DNA from: Bog-877 sp050734135
GTDB lineage: Bacteria; Chloroflexota; Dormibacteria; Aeolococcales; Bog-877
Direction: 5' to 3'
Length of the DNA: 64,000 bases
Assembly (NCBI GenBank): GCA_050734135.1
Contig: JBOHUG010000070.1
Location: 1-64,000 of the forward strand
A program made the translations under genes and the position numbers. This document shows, piece by piece, positions 16,611 through 24,711 of the stretch (position 1 is its first letter; each line of letters starts with the position of its first letter). The notes beneath the pieces are model-generated. The model saw only the letters and a program-made list of their open reading frames with translations. It searched no databases and was not told the DNA's origin.

Positions 16611-18401
16611 GTGGATACACACATATTTGAACTGCTAGCCTCCGGCGTTCGGGAGGCTGGCGAGATGTTCTGGGAGACCCTCTGGGCTCTGGTTCTGGGG
16701 TTTTCTCTCTCGGGCGCGCTGCAGGCGTTCGTCTCCCGGCGGGAGATGGGACGGCTGTTCGGCGACTCTGGGCCTCTCGCACTGCTGCGGGCGACCGGTT
16801 TCGGAGCCGCCTCCTCCTCTTGTTCCTATGCCTCCGCGGCCATGGCCAAGTCACTCTTCGCCGAGGGCGCGGATTTCGTGACCGCGATGGTCTTCATGTT
16901 CGCTTCGACCAATCTCGTGATCGAGCTGGGAATCGTGCTGGCCGTTCTGATCGGCTGGCAGTTCACCGCGAGCGAGCTGTTCGGCGGCTTGCTGATGATC
17001 GGGCTCTTCGTGATCGCTGCGCGGGTGACCATCCGCCCAGCTCTCGTCGAGCAGGCCCGGGTTCGGCTCCAGCTGCAGATCGAATCCGGCCAGCGAAGCT
17101 CCGCCTCGACCCTGTCGATTCTCCCCTCCTGGAAGGTGCGGATACGCTCCCAGAACTTGTGGCGGGCCGCAGCCAGGTACGCCTTCGCCGATCTGCGAAT
17201 GCTCCGAAAGGAGATCGCGGTCGGCTTCCTGATCGCCGGGTTCCTCGCCGCGCTAGTACCGGCAGCAGCGTGGCGGGTCCTGTTCCTCTCCGGCCATGGC
17301 GCCTTGGCATCGATCGAGAATGCGGCCATCGGACCGCTGATCGCCATGCTGAGCTTCGTCTGCTCGGTCGGCAATGTCCCCTTGGCGGCGGCTCTCTGGA
17401 AGGGCGGCATCAGCTTCGGAGGAGTGGCCAGCTTTCTGTATGCCGACCTGATCACCTTCCCGCTGGTCCTGATCTATCGGAAGTACTACGGCGGTCGACT
17501 CACTTGGCGAATGGTGGCCACCTTCTGGCTGGTGATGTCAACGGCAGGGTTGGTGACGCAGTACCTGTTTCGCGCCCTCGGCGCGGTGCCGCAGGCGCGG
17601 CATCAGCTGATCGCGCTGCACGCCTTCGGGGTCAATCTGACGACCGGGTTGGATGTGGCGGCCCTCTTGCTGCTGGTGGTCGGGATCTGGTTTAGCCATC
17701 GGCCAGCAACTGGTGCCGCGGACCAGCTCTTCGCTCGGGATCCGGTATGCGGAATGCAGGTTGAGCATGCCATCGCTCCGGCGCATCTACCGAACCGGGG
17801 CCAAGATGTCTACTTCTGTTCGGATCGCTGCCGCGCCCGATTCCAGATGCACCCGGAGCGGTTCGGCGCGGTAGGCTCCCTGGCTATGACCACCCCGACA
17901 TCTATACCGCCAGTGGACCCCGTCTGCGGCATGCCGGTCGACTCCCAGGACGCCGCCGACCACTTCCAGAGTGGGGGCCAAGACTTCTGGTTCTGCTCCC
18001 CGGGATGCCGCGACCGCTTCCGCCGGGATCCTGCCCGTTACCGCCAGGGCGAAGCTGTCCAATCCGGAAAAGCCGAGCCGGTCCCGGCGATCGACCCCGT
18101 GTGCGGCATGGAAGTTGCGCCCGAGAGCGCGGCGGCTGGGTTCGAGTACGCGGGACAGCGGTTCTACTTCTGCTCAGATGGTTGTCGTGATCGCTTCTTG
18201 CGGCACCCGGATAGCTTCAGCCAGATGCGCTCTCTCAAGCCCACTGCTACTCAAGTCGAATACCCGGTCGACCCCATCTGCGGAATGACCGTCGACCCGG
18301 CCGACCCTGGCGCCCAGCTGGAGTACCCAGATGGGATCGTGTACTTCTGCTGTCAACCCTGCGCGGACGAATACGCCGCGGTGCGCGTGTCGAATCGGTG
18401 A
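16611..18401 (+). CDS. permease (UPF0718/DUF318-like) with four tandem C-terminal YHS domains
   Basis: Residues 1-362 form a membrane permease of the UPF0718/YraQ (ArsP-related) type: GFGAASSSCSYASAAMAKSLF (62-82) and FVCSVGNVPLAAALWKGGISFGGV (249-272) are the paired pore motifs. From residue 377 come four YHS metal-binding modules beginning D377, D436, D495 and D554, each DP(V/I)CGM followed by FC-x-x-x-C; the spacing is exactly 59 residues each time. YHS domains are found in heavy-metal ATPases and related proteins and are thought to bind copper or other soft metals. GTG start; no strong ribosome binding site. csoR follows six bases after the stop. Substrate unknown: copper is favoured by CsoR, arsenic-type substrates by the permease family. 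Confidence 0.87.
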   Translation: MDTHIFELLASGVREAGEMFWETLWALVLGFSLSGALQAFVSRREMGRLFGDSGPLALLRATGFGAASSSCSYASAAMAKSLFAEGADFVTAMVFMFASTNLVIELGIVLAVLIGWQFTASELFGGLLMIGLFVIAARVTIRPALVEQARVRLQLQIESGQRSSASTLSILPSWKVRIRSQNLWRAAARYAFADLRMLRKEIAVGFLIAGFLAALVPAAAWRVLFLSGHGALASIENAAIGPLIAMLSFVCSVGNVPLAAALWKGGISFGGVASFLYADLITFPLVLIYRKYYGGRLTWRMVATFWLVMSTAGLVTQYLFRALGAVPQARHQLIALHAFGVNLTTGLDVAALLLLVVGIWFSHRPATGAADQLFARDPVCGMQVEHAIAPAHLPNRGQDVYFCSDRCRARFQMHPERFGAVGSLAMTTPTSIPPVDPVCGMPVDSQDAADHFQSGGQDFWFCSPGCRDRFRRDPARYRQGEAVQSGKAEPVPAIDPVCGMEVAPESAAAGFEYAGQRFYFCSDGCRDRFLRHPDSFSQMRSLKPTATQVEYPVDPICGMTVDPADPGAQLEYPDGIVYFCCQPCADEYAAVRVSNR

Positions 18402-18407
18402 GCTCTG

Positions 18408-18731
18408 ATGTCGGGAGCTGAGAAGACCGAGCGAGCGACCGGAACCGCCACCCGCCGCGGCTCGTACCAGGCGAGCAAGCAGGATCTCCTGGTTCGATTC
18501 CAGCGGGTCCAAGGCCAGGTGGGCGGCATCTCGCGGATGGTCGAGGAGGAGCGGTACTGCCCCGAGGTCTTAGTTCAGATCCGCTCGGCCAGCGCGGCCC
18601 TGGACCAAATTGGCTATCTCCTCCTGCGCGACCACCTCGCCCACTGCGTCGCGGACGGCGTTCGGTCCGGGGACGGAGACGCCTATCTGGACGAGGTGAT
18701 GGAGGTGATTCGAGGCTACAGCCGGCGCTGA
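18408..18731 (+). CDS. csoR: CsoR-family metal-sensing repressor
   Basis: A 107-residue all-helical DUF156 protein. The X-C-H-C copper fingerprint is intact: Cys51 (RYCPEVLVQI), His76 and Cys80 (LLRDHLAHC). The N-terminal helix LLVRFQRVQGQVGGISRMVEE is the DNA-contacting helix of the family. These residues favour Cu(I)-type sensing over formaldehyde (FrmR) or nickel (RcnR) members. It begins six bases after the permease stop, and its presumed operator precedes the permease, giving a simple derepression loop. Confidence 0.9.
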   Translation: MSGAEKTERATGTATRRGSYQASKQDLLVRFQRVQGQVGGISRMVEEERYCPEVLVQIRSASAALDQIGYLLLRDHLAHCVADGVRSGDGDAYLDEVMEVIRGYSRR

Positions 18732-19149
18732 CCGTTCGCCCGCGGAAGGCGGTGCCGTAAGAATGTGCGCTGGATGGAATCCCGCCGTGCCCAGAGCAGT
18801 TCGCCGCTGGGACGATGAACGCACCTTCGCCGGGAGGGAGTACCGGCGCATCTGGCAGCCACTGCGCTGGCGCCGTGCGTCGCGGTTCGTTCTAAGGGTG
18901 GCACCGGGGAGGCCTGACCTGTGATCCAGGCCGAGATCCTGTACGGGCGGCCCTCGCCGTGTACCCACTCTTCGGTTGGGCCCGAACCAGCGACCAGAAG
19001 GACTGGCTACGTTGGCTCCGGCAACAAGGGGAAGTGCATCAAAGCGGCGGTGACCGGGGACGATTTGGGCCGCCGCTTACCAGAAGTGATAGAAGACGAC
19101 TCCCCTATCTGATCCCGTCCAGGTCTGAGGCAGGCGCAGTTCCGGGAGG
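18732..19149 (+). promoter_or_regulatory. gene-poor stretch with a structured, T-box-like RNA candidate
   Basis: No convincing gene lies in these 418 bases. Within 18771-18925 there are local hairpins, CCCAG/CTGGG (18790-18811) and CGCCGG-GAGGGAGTA-CCGGCG (18827-18848 region), followed by AAGGGTGGCACCGG (from about 18894), which matches the T-box core AGGGTGGNACCG, and then GGCCTG/CAGGCC. The stem I specifier region is not clear, and no aminoacyl-tRNA synthetase or amino-acid gene follows on this strand. It may be an orphan or decayed T-box, or a chance match. Confidence 0.3.
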
Positions 19150-19536
19150 CTACCTTCGATCTTCCCCGATCGGTTTGCCACAGAGCATGCATACGTTTGG
19201 GTCGCGGCTCCAGCGGTGGTGGCCGTCGGTGCTACCGAGGCACCGGGACGACATCCGCGACGGGGGAAGCTGAGCACTGGTCGGCAGCGCTGGGGATACG
19301 GTCAACCTGCGGACTTGCTTCTGTACCAAGGTCATCGCCCGGTCTGTGGCCTGGTCGAGCTGCCCGGTGACGGTCGGGTTGCCGAGCAGTAGACCGGCAG
19401 CCAGAAGCGCTAGTCCGAGCGCGACACAAGTCCATCCCGAGATGGGCGTGACCTGATTAGCCAGCAAGAGTGCACCGCCGACCACTAAGGCGGCTGCGGC
19501 GGTAAGAAACATCCCCGGCCACCCGGTGTTCCTCAT
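19150..19536 (-). CDS. two-helix membrane protein with C-terminal zinc-knuckle-like motif
   Basis: A 128-residue protein: two membrane helices (about 9-27 and 34-52), an amphipathic linker, and a C-terminal Cys99...His106/His107...Cys116-x2-Cys119 cluster (CMLCGKP) that could hold one zinc ion. This C-terminal pattern is common on short actinobacterial membrane proteins of unknown role. I recognise no family. It stands alone between the T-box-like region and the cyclase gene. Confidence 0.6.
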   Translation of the reverse strand: MRNTGWPGMFLTAAAALVVGGALLLANQVTPISGWTCVALGLALLAAGLLLGNPTVTGQLDQATDRAMTLVQKQVRRLTVSPALPTSAQLPPSRMSSRCLGSTDGHHRWSRDPNVCMLCGKPIGEDRR

Positions 19537-19710
19537 TCCCCGAGTCTAGGCGCGATTTCCAGAAATGGTGCTACCTGCGCGCAATTGCCTTGGCGACCGG
19601 ACTTCCGGTGCCGAACCCGGCTTCGGTAACGGCCTCCACTGGCGGCGCGGACCGAGCCGGAGAGCCGATCTGGCGCACCCAGCTGTGAGCCCCACGGCAG
19701 ACCTGCCGCC

Positions 19711-22700
19711 TTAGGCGGGTACGCTCTCCTCCTCGGCGAGAGGACCCAGGCGCTCGAGCCAGGGGCTGGCTCCGAGGCGGGCGAAGATCTCTCGCGCCTG
19801 GGCCCTCAGCTGCCCCACTCTGTCCTGTCGGCCCCGTTCCACCAGCCACTCCGAGTGCTCAGTCAGCACGACCGCAAGTTCGAAGGGGGTTCCGAGATCG
19901 CGGAACCCAGACTCGGCAGCCTCGAAACCATGCTCAACGCCCTCGTGCTCCCCGATCGCCGCAGAGTGCCGGGCTGCGAGCCGCGCCGCCTGGGCCCGGA
20001 GCAGGGGAGTAACCTGCCCAGGCTGGGCGTCCCGCACAATCCCCAGCAGCGCGTCAGCCTTGGCCGTGTTACCGAGGTCAAGGCTATTCTCGACGGCTTG
20101 CACCAGGGCTCTCTTCACCTGGCTATTGGTCAGCCCAACTCCCATCTCGGACCGAATCGCCAGAAATGCCTCCAACTCGGCCAGGGCTTCGGCCTGCCGG
20201 TCCTGGCCACGAAGCAACTCGGCCCTGGCACGGCTGTACTCCCCCCGGATCTGCCAATCCTCAGCGGCCCCGGCCCACCGCAGTGACTCGAGTAGCTGCT
20301 CGGCCCCTTCAAGTTCGCCCCGAGGGACGTGGAGGAAAGTCATGGCGGCGAGGTAGACCTCGGCCCACTCGAGGGACGCCAGCTCCTCGGCTCCTCTCGC
20401 CTCCTCGGCTCGGGCCAGCGCATCGTCCCACCGCCCGACAAGTAGGAGAGGGTCCAAGGCTCCGGTGAGCGTGTCCAGCTCCCAAAAGCGGTCCCCGGCC
20501 CGTCTGGCCAGCTCCAGTCGCTGCTCGGACAGCGCCAGCAGTTCGGTGAAGCGATCCTGGGACTGCAATACCACACCCAAGTTGTTGGAGGCCCGCATCC
20601 CGGCTGCCATAAGGCTGTTCTCGAGAGCCACCGTGAGCGCCTCCCTGAGGAGAGTACTGGCCTCGCCCAGACGGTCAGCGTGGGTGAGGGTGAGCGCCTT
20701 ACTGCTCAGCGCCTGGCAGTACACCTCGGGCAGCTCCTGGTGCTCGGCCAGTTCAAGGGCGCGCTCGAGCAACGGAGCGGCCTCCGTGTAGCGCCCTCGG
20801 AGCGCGAGGAACCTTCCCAACTGGGCGGCGACCAGCGCCAGGTCAGGGTCTGGCTGGTCGCTGGCCAGCCCGGCATAGGCTCGCTGCATTCGCTCGATTG
20901 CCTGCTCGATGTGCCCCCGAAGGAAGTCCACCCCAGCCAGGCGGGCCTGGACCCGCGCCGCCTGGCGGACCTGCTCAGCCTCCTCGAACAGGTCGGTCGC
21001 CTCCTGATAACGCGATCGGGCCTCCTCGGCCCGCCCTCTAAGCTCCGCCATCTCCCCGGCCCGCTCGGTGAGTGCCGCCCTCTGGAGCTGCGACTCGCTC
21101 AGCTCCGCCGCCCGCTCGAAGGCCGACTGCGCCTCCTCCGCGGCGGCCAGGGCTGCCGCACGCTCCGCCGCTCGCATCAGCATCGCCTGGGCCTTCGCCT
21201 TGATCTCCTGGGCATCAGCGGCGTCTGGGTCGAGTCGCCATGCCTCCAGGTAGTGCGCGGCCACCACCTCGACGATCTCCTCGGCTTCGGGACTCCACGC
21301 CCGCTCGAGGTATCTGGCCACCGCCAGGTGCTTGGCTCGACGCTCTCTTTTGGAGATGGTCTCGTAGGCCACTGTTCGCACCAGGTCCTGGAGAAACCCG
21401 TACTGGCCCCGCTCCGGCGAGCGGGGGTCGGCTAGGACCGTAAGCACCTCCTTGGCGACCAGTGAGTTGAGCATCAGCTGAAGTTGCTGCGGGTCGAGGC
21501 CCGAGAGCACCGCCAGCGCTTCCGGAGTGAAGGTCTTTCCGAGCACGGACGCGTCCTGAGTCAACTGCCTCTCGTGGGCCGACATCCCGTCCAGGCGAGC
21601 GCTGATCAGGGCTTGCAGGGTTTCCGGGACTTCCAGGGTCTCGATCTCCTCAGCGGGGCGGTAGGCCGCCCCCTCTTCGACCAGCAGCCCCCTGTCGAGC
21701 AGCATCCGCACCGTCTCGACGGCATAGAGCGGGATGCCTTCAGCCCGCCCGCGGATGCGCTCCAGGAGCGGCTTGGGTAGACCGGGGACCAGCCCGGTCA
21801 GGAGCTGCTCCATTGCCTGTGCTGAGAGCGGTTCGAGATGGATCGAGGTGGCGTTGCGGCTGCTCGCCGCGAGTTGGGCTGCGGCCACGTCGGGGCGGAC
21901 GAGACTCACCACGAACAGGGGATAAGCCCTGGACCACTCCATCAGGTAGGTTATGAACTCCAGCAGGGAGGGGTCTGCCCACTGCATGTCCTCGAATACC
22001 ATCAGCACCGCGCTCTGGTCGGCCAGTCTTTCGAAGAAGAGGCGCCAGGCAGCGAAGAGATCCTGCTTGTCGGGTGCGGTCCGCTCCTCCAGCCCCAGCA
22101 GGTGGGCTAGGCGGGGCATTACGAAGCGGCGATCCTCGATTTCTGGGACGACTTGGTCCACGGTGGCCTGGAGCTTGGCCAGAGCACCATCGCGATCCTC
22201 GGCCTCGAGGATGCCGGCCCGGCCCCGCACCATCTCCGCCAGGGCGAAGTAGGTCACCCCCTGCCCGTACGCGAGGCAGCGACCGCGGTGCCAGAAGTAG
22301 CCCGACTTCAAGCCGTCCATGTACTTGAAAAACTCCCAGGCCAGCCGCGACTTTCCGATGCCGGCGATTCCGGTCACCTGGACCAGGTGGGCCTGCCGGC
22401 CTTCCGTACAGGCATGGAACACGTCCTTGACCAGCCTGAGTTCTCGCTCCCGGCCTACGAAAGGGGCCTCCAGCCGTTCCGATTTAAGGAGGCCACCCCG
22501 CCCGGCGATCACACGCAAAGCTCGGAAGAGAGAAAGCGACTCCGCCTTGCCCTTCAACTGCCGCGTTCCCGCTTCCCGGAAGGCGATCGCGGCCTCGGCT
22601 GCCCGCTTGGTGGCGTCCCCCACGAGCACCGTGCCCGGCTCCGCCTGGGTCTGGATCCTAGAGGCGGTATTGACCAGGTCGCCCGCCACCATCCCCTGAC

Positions 22701-23292
22701 CCCGAACCCCCAGGTTGACGGCGGCGGTACCAGTCAGCACGCCTGCACGGGCTGACAACTGGGCGGCACCGACCTCCTCCCCCAGAGCGGAGACAGCCTC
22801 CACCAGGTCGAGGGCCGCCCGGACGGCCCGCTCGGCGTCGTCCTCCTGGGCTACCGGCGCTCCCCAGACCGCCATCACCGCGTCCCCGATGAACTTCTCT
22901 ACCGTTCCTCCGTAGCGCTCGACCAGCTCCCGAGAGAGGTCGAAGTAGCGGCTCAGCAATTCTCGGACGTCCTCCGGGTCCCGGGACTCGGCCAGGGTGG
23001 TGAAGCCCACCAGGTCGGCGAACATCACGGACACCAACCTGATCTCAACCACCTCCCCTTGGACCGGGGCTGGCTCCGGCCGAGCGACCGCCGCCGCTGC
23101 GGAATAGCCGGAAGCAGTGGCTGAGGGCGATTCGCCGGGCGCTCCCAGCGGGGCCCCGCACTTGCCGCAAAACCGGGCGGCCGCTGAAATCTGAGCTCCG
23201 CATGAGGAGCAGGAGACCGCGAGAGCATGGCCGCACTGTTCGCAGTACGCGCTGCCCAGGGGCGTCTCAGCCGCGCAGCTCGAACAGACCAC
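19711..23292 (-). CDS. zinc ribbon - class III nucleotidyl cyclase - AAA ATPase - TPR regulator
   Basis: A large multidomain signalling protein (about 1193 aa). Two N-terminal zinc ribbons (CSSC...CEQCG and CSSCG...CGKCG, residues 3-47) precede a class III adenylate/guanylate cyclase domain (about 83-262) with metal aspartates in MFADLVGF and IGDAVMAVWG and the VNTASRIQ transition-state motif. A STAND-type ATPase follows: FVGRERE, Walker A GIAGIGKS (308-315) and Walker B LMVFEDMQWADP. The rest is helical TPR-like repeats (about 700-1190). No LuxR-type HTH closes the protein. The start is GTG 23292, or TTG 23295, because GGGGAGG sits just upstream; the longer frame to 23340 lacks such a site. 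Ligand and output are unknown. Confidence 0.88.
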   Translation of the reverse strand: MVCSSCAAETPLGSAYCEQCGHALAVSCSSCGAQISAAARFCGKCGAPLGAPGESPSATASGYSAAAAVARPEPAPVQGEVVEIRLVSVMFADLVGFTTLAESRDPEDVRELLSRYFDLSRELVERYGGTVEKFIGDAVMAVWGAPVAQEDDAERAVRAALDLVEAVSALGEEVGAAQLSARAGVLTGTAAVNLGVRGQGMVAGDLVNTASRIQTQAEPGTVLVGDATKRAAEAAIAFREAGTRQLKGKAESLSLFRALRVIAGRGGLLKSERLEAPFVGRERELRLVKDVFHACTEGRQAHLVQVTGIAGIGKSRLAWEFFKYMDGLKSGYFWHRGRCLAYGQGVTYFALAEMVRGRAGILEAEDRDGALAKLQATVDQVVPEIEDRRFVMPRLAHLLGLEERTAPDKQDLFAAWRLFFERLADQSAVLMVFEDMQWADPSLLEFITYLMEWSRAYPLFVVSLVRPDVAAAQLAASSRNATSIHLEPLSAQAMEQLLTGLVPGLPKPLLERIRGRAEGIPLYAVETVRMLLDRGLLVEEGAAYRPAEEIETLEVPETLQALISARLDGMSAHERQLTQDASVLGKTFTPEALAVLSGLDPQQLQLMLNSLVAKEVLTVLADPRSPERGQYGFLQDLVRTVAYETISKRERRAKHLAVARYLERAWSPEAEEIVEVVAAHYLEAWRLDPDAADAQEIKAKAQAMLMRAAERAAALAAAEEAQSAFERAAELSESQLQRAALTERAGEMAELRGRAEEARSRYQEATDLFEEAEQVRQAARVQARLAGVDFLRGHIEQAIERMQRAYAGLASDQPDPDLALVAAQLGRFLALRGRYTEAAPLLERALELAEHQELPEVYCQALSSKALTLTHADRLGEASTLLREALTVALENSLMAAGMRASNNLGVVLQSQDRFTELLALSEQRLELARRAGDRFWELDTLTGALDPLLLVGRWDDALARAEEARGAEELASLEWAEVYLAAMTFLHVPRGELEGAEQLLESLRWAGAAEDWQIRGEYSRARAELLRGQDRQAEALAELEAFLAIRSEMGVGLTNSQVKRALVQAVENSLDLGNTAKADALLGIVRDAQPGQVTPLLRAQAARLAARHSAAIGEHEGVEHGFEAAESGFRDLGTPFELAVVLTEHSEWLVERGRQDRVGQLRAQAREIFARLGASPWLERLGPLAEEESVPA

Positions 23293-23553
23293 CAACGCAC
23301 CTCCCCGAGATCCCCGATCCGCGCGAATCGTACCCCCCAATGACCCCGACGGTTTCCTTAGGGGCGACTCACTCCGTCAGACTGACGGCGCGGCGACCCG
23401 GGCCACTTATGCCCTGCCCACGGAGCGGGGCACGGCGAGCGATTCCCCGCCGCGGCCAGTCTGACATCTCGTGGCTCGAAAATTGGCTGACAATCTGGGC
23501 TTGGTTACGCTCTCAACTCGGAATGTGGGCTGAGGTTCGTAACCCGATCAAGA

Positions 23554-23581
23554 GCTGGGGCGGAAGTGCTGGGGCGGAAGG
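23554..23581. repeat. 14-bp tandem repeat covering the tRNA-Gln 3' end
   Basis: GCTGGGGCGGAAGT (23554-23567) is followed at once by GCTGGGGCGGAAGG (23568-23581), 13 of 14 bases identical. The second copy is the 3' acceptor and part of the T arm of tRNA-Gln; the first is an extra copy just past the mature end. Confidence 0.7.
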
Positions 23582-23640
23582 ATTCGAACCTTCGAATGGG
23601 GGATCCAAAGTCCCCTGCCTTACCACTTGGCGACGCCCCA
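23569..23640 (-). tRNA. tRNA-Gln (anticodon TTG)
   Basis: The minus strand folds as a cloverleaf: acceptor TGGGGCG pairs with CGCCCCA, the anticodon stem GGGGA/TCCCC encloses CTTTGGA (anticodon TTG, reading CAA), and the T loop is GGTTCGAATCC. The discriminator base is G, as expected for glutamine. CCA is not encoded. Confidence 0.95.
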
Positions 23641-23670
23641 AGGCGCGCTCAGATTAGCGAAGCAGCCGCC

Positions 23671-24612
23671 TCACGGTAGCTGTGAGGTGCGGCGAAATCG
23701 GTCGATTGCCGCCAGGCAGCCGTCCGGGTGCGTCAGTGGCAGCCGGTGATCTCCGAACGGCAGCACCGACAGAGTGACATTCGAATGCTTGGCGGCCAGC
23801 TCGGCCAGAAGTTCCGGGTCCGGCACCCGGTCCTGGTTTGGCAGCACCATGTGCACCGGGGCTGAGATCTGGTCGAACCAGCGCCACCCGTCCGCCCGCA
23901 GCACGCAATTCTCCAGGGTCTCTCGGTAGGTCGCCTCAGTCGGCGGCCCGGGGTTGCTAGGAGCGGACCCAGGCAGGTCGACGCGCCAGAGTCGGGCCAC
24001 CCGTCCCGCCAGACGGGGAGTCGCTCCCGGACCGCCGTAGATGACGTTCGCCAGATGGCGATCTAGCGGACCGCCGAGCTGCAAGGGAGTCAGCTGGCGC
24101 AGGTGGCGCCGGGCTGCCACCGAGTCGCGGTAAAGCAGAGGACTGATCGCCACCACCGCCCGCACCCTTTCGGGAAGCGTGGCGGCCGCGCGGAGTGCGA
24201 GAACCGCTCCCAAGCCATGACCAACCCACAGGGCGGGCTCCCCGATGCCGAGCTGGTCGAGACTCTGCACCACCGCCGCCACCTGCTGGTCCGGCCCATA
24301 GCCGTGCTCCGGGCGCGGCGAGGAACCGTATCCGAGCAGATCTGGAACCATCAGGGGACCTGGCTCACCCAACTCGTCGAAGGCGGATCCGAAGTACTCC
24401 GATGAACCGATGAGCGGATGAAGAAGCACGACCGGTGAGTTACCGTCGCCGATCGACTGGACGCTCAGGTATGGCTGGCTGCGCTGCCGGCCGGCCGGGG
24501 TCCAGCGCACAGCCCGACGGCGCGCGGCCAGGCGCGCCACCACCGCGGCCGCCCCGCCTCCCGCCAAGGCGGCCGCCGCCAGAGCCCCCTGGCGGAACCG
24601 TTTCTGCCACAC
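23671..24612 (-). CDS. alpha/beta-hydrolase-fold protein lacking the nucleophile serine
   Basis: A 313-residue protein with an N-terminal membrane anchor (about residues 8-28, followed by RLAARRR) and an alpha/beta hydrolase core: oxyanion-loop LLHPLIGSS, VPDLLGYGSS, and a C-terminal GDHRLPLTHPDG resembling the catalytic-histidine region. The nucleophile elbow reads WVGHGLGAVLA, with Gly133 (GGC) where Gly-His-Ser-Leu-Gly is expected. One base change (AGC to GGC) would explain it. Ester hydrolysis by the standard mechanism is therefore unlikely; it may be a non-catalytic or differently acting relative. Confidence 0.8.
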   Translation of the reverse strand: MWQKRFRQGALAAAALAGGGAAAVVARLAARRRAVRWTPAGRQRSQPYLSVQSIGDGNSPVVLLHPLIGSSEYFGSAFDELGEPGPLMVPDLLGYGSSPRPEHGYGPDQQVAAVVQSLDQLGIGEPALWVGHGLGAVLALRAAATLPERVRAVVAISPLLYRDSVAARRHLRQLTPLQLGGPLDRHLANVIYGGPGATPRLAGRVARLWRVDLPGSAPSNPGPPTEATYRETLENCVLRADGWRWFDQISAPVHMVLPNQDRVPDPELLAELAAKHSNVTLSVLPFGDHRLPLTHPDGCLAAIDRFRRTSQLP

Positions 24613-24711
24613 CTAGCTATCACCTCCAGCCTGAGGGCGACCATGGTCGAACCAAAGGACGGTGAGAGGGGTCAAGAGTGTCGATGATAGACGGCGCCCC
24701 AGTCTCGCCCT

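Noticed and set aside
18959..19273. 104-codon open frame after the T-box-like region
   Set aside because: No start with a ribosome binding site, no motif, and it overlaps the 3' end of the opposite zinc-knuckle gene; not convincing as the T-box-controlled gene.
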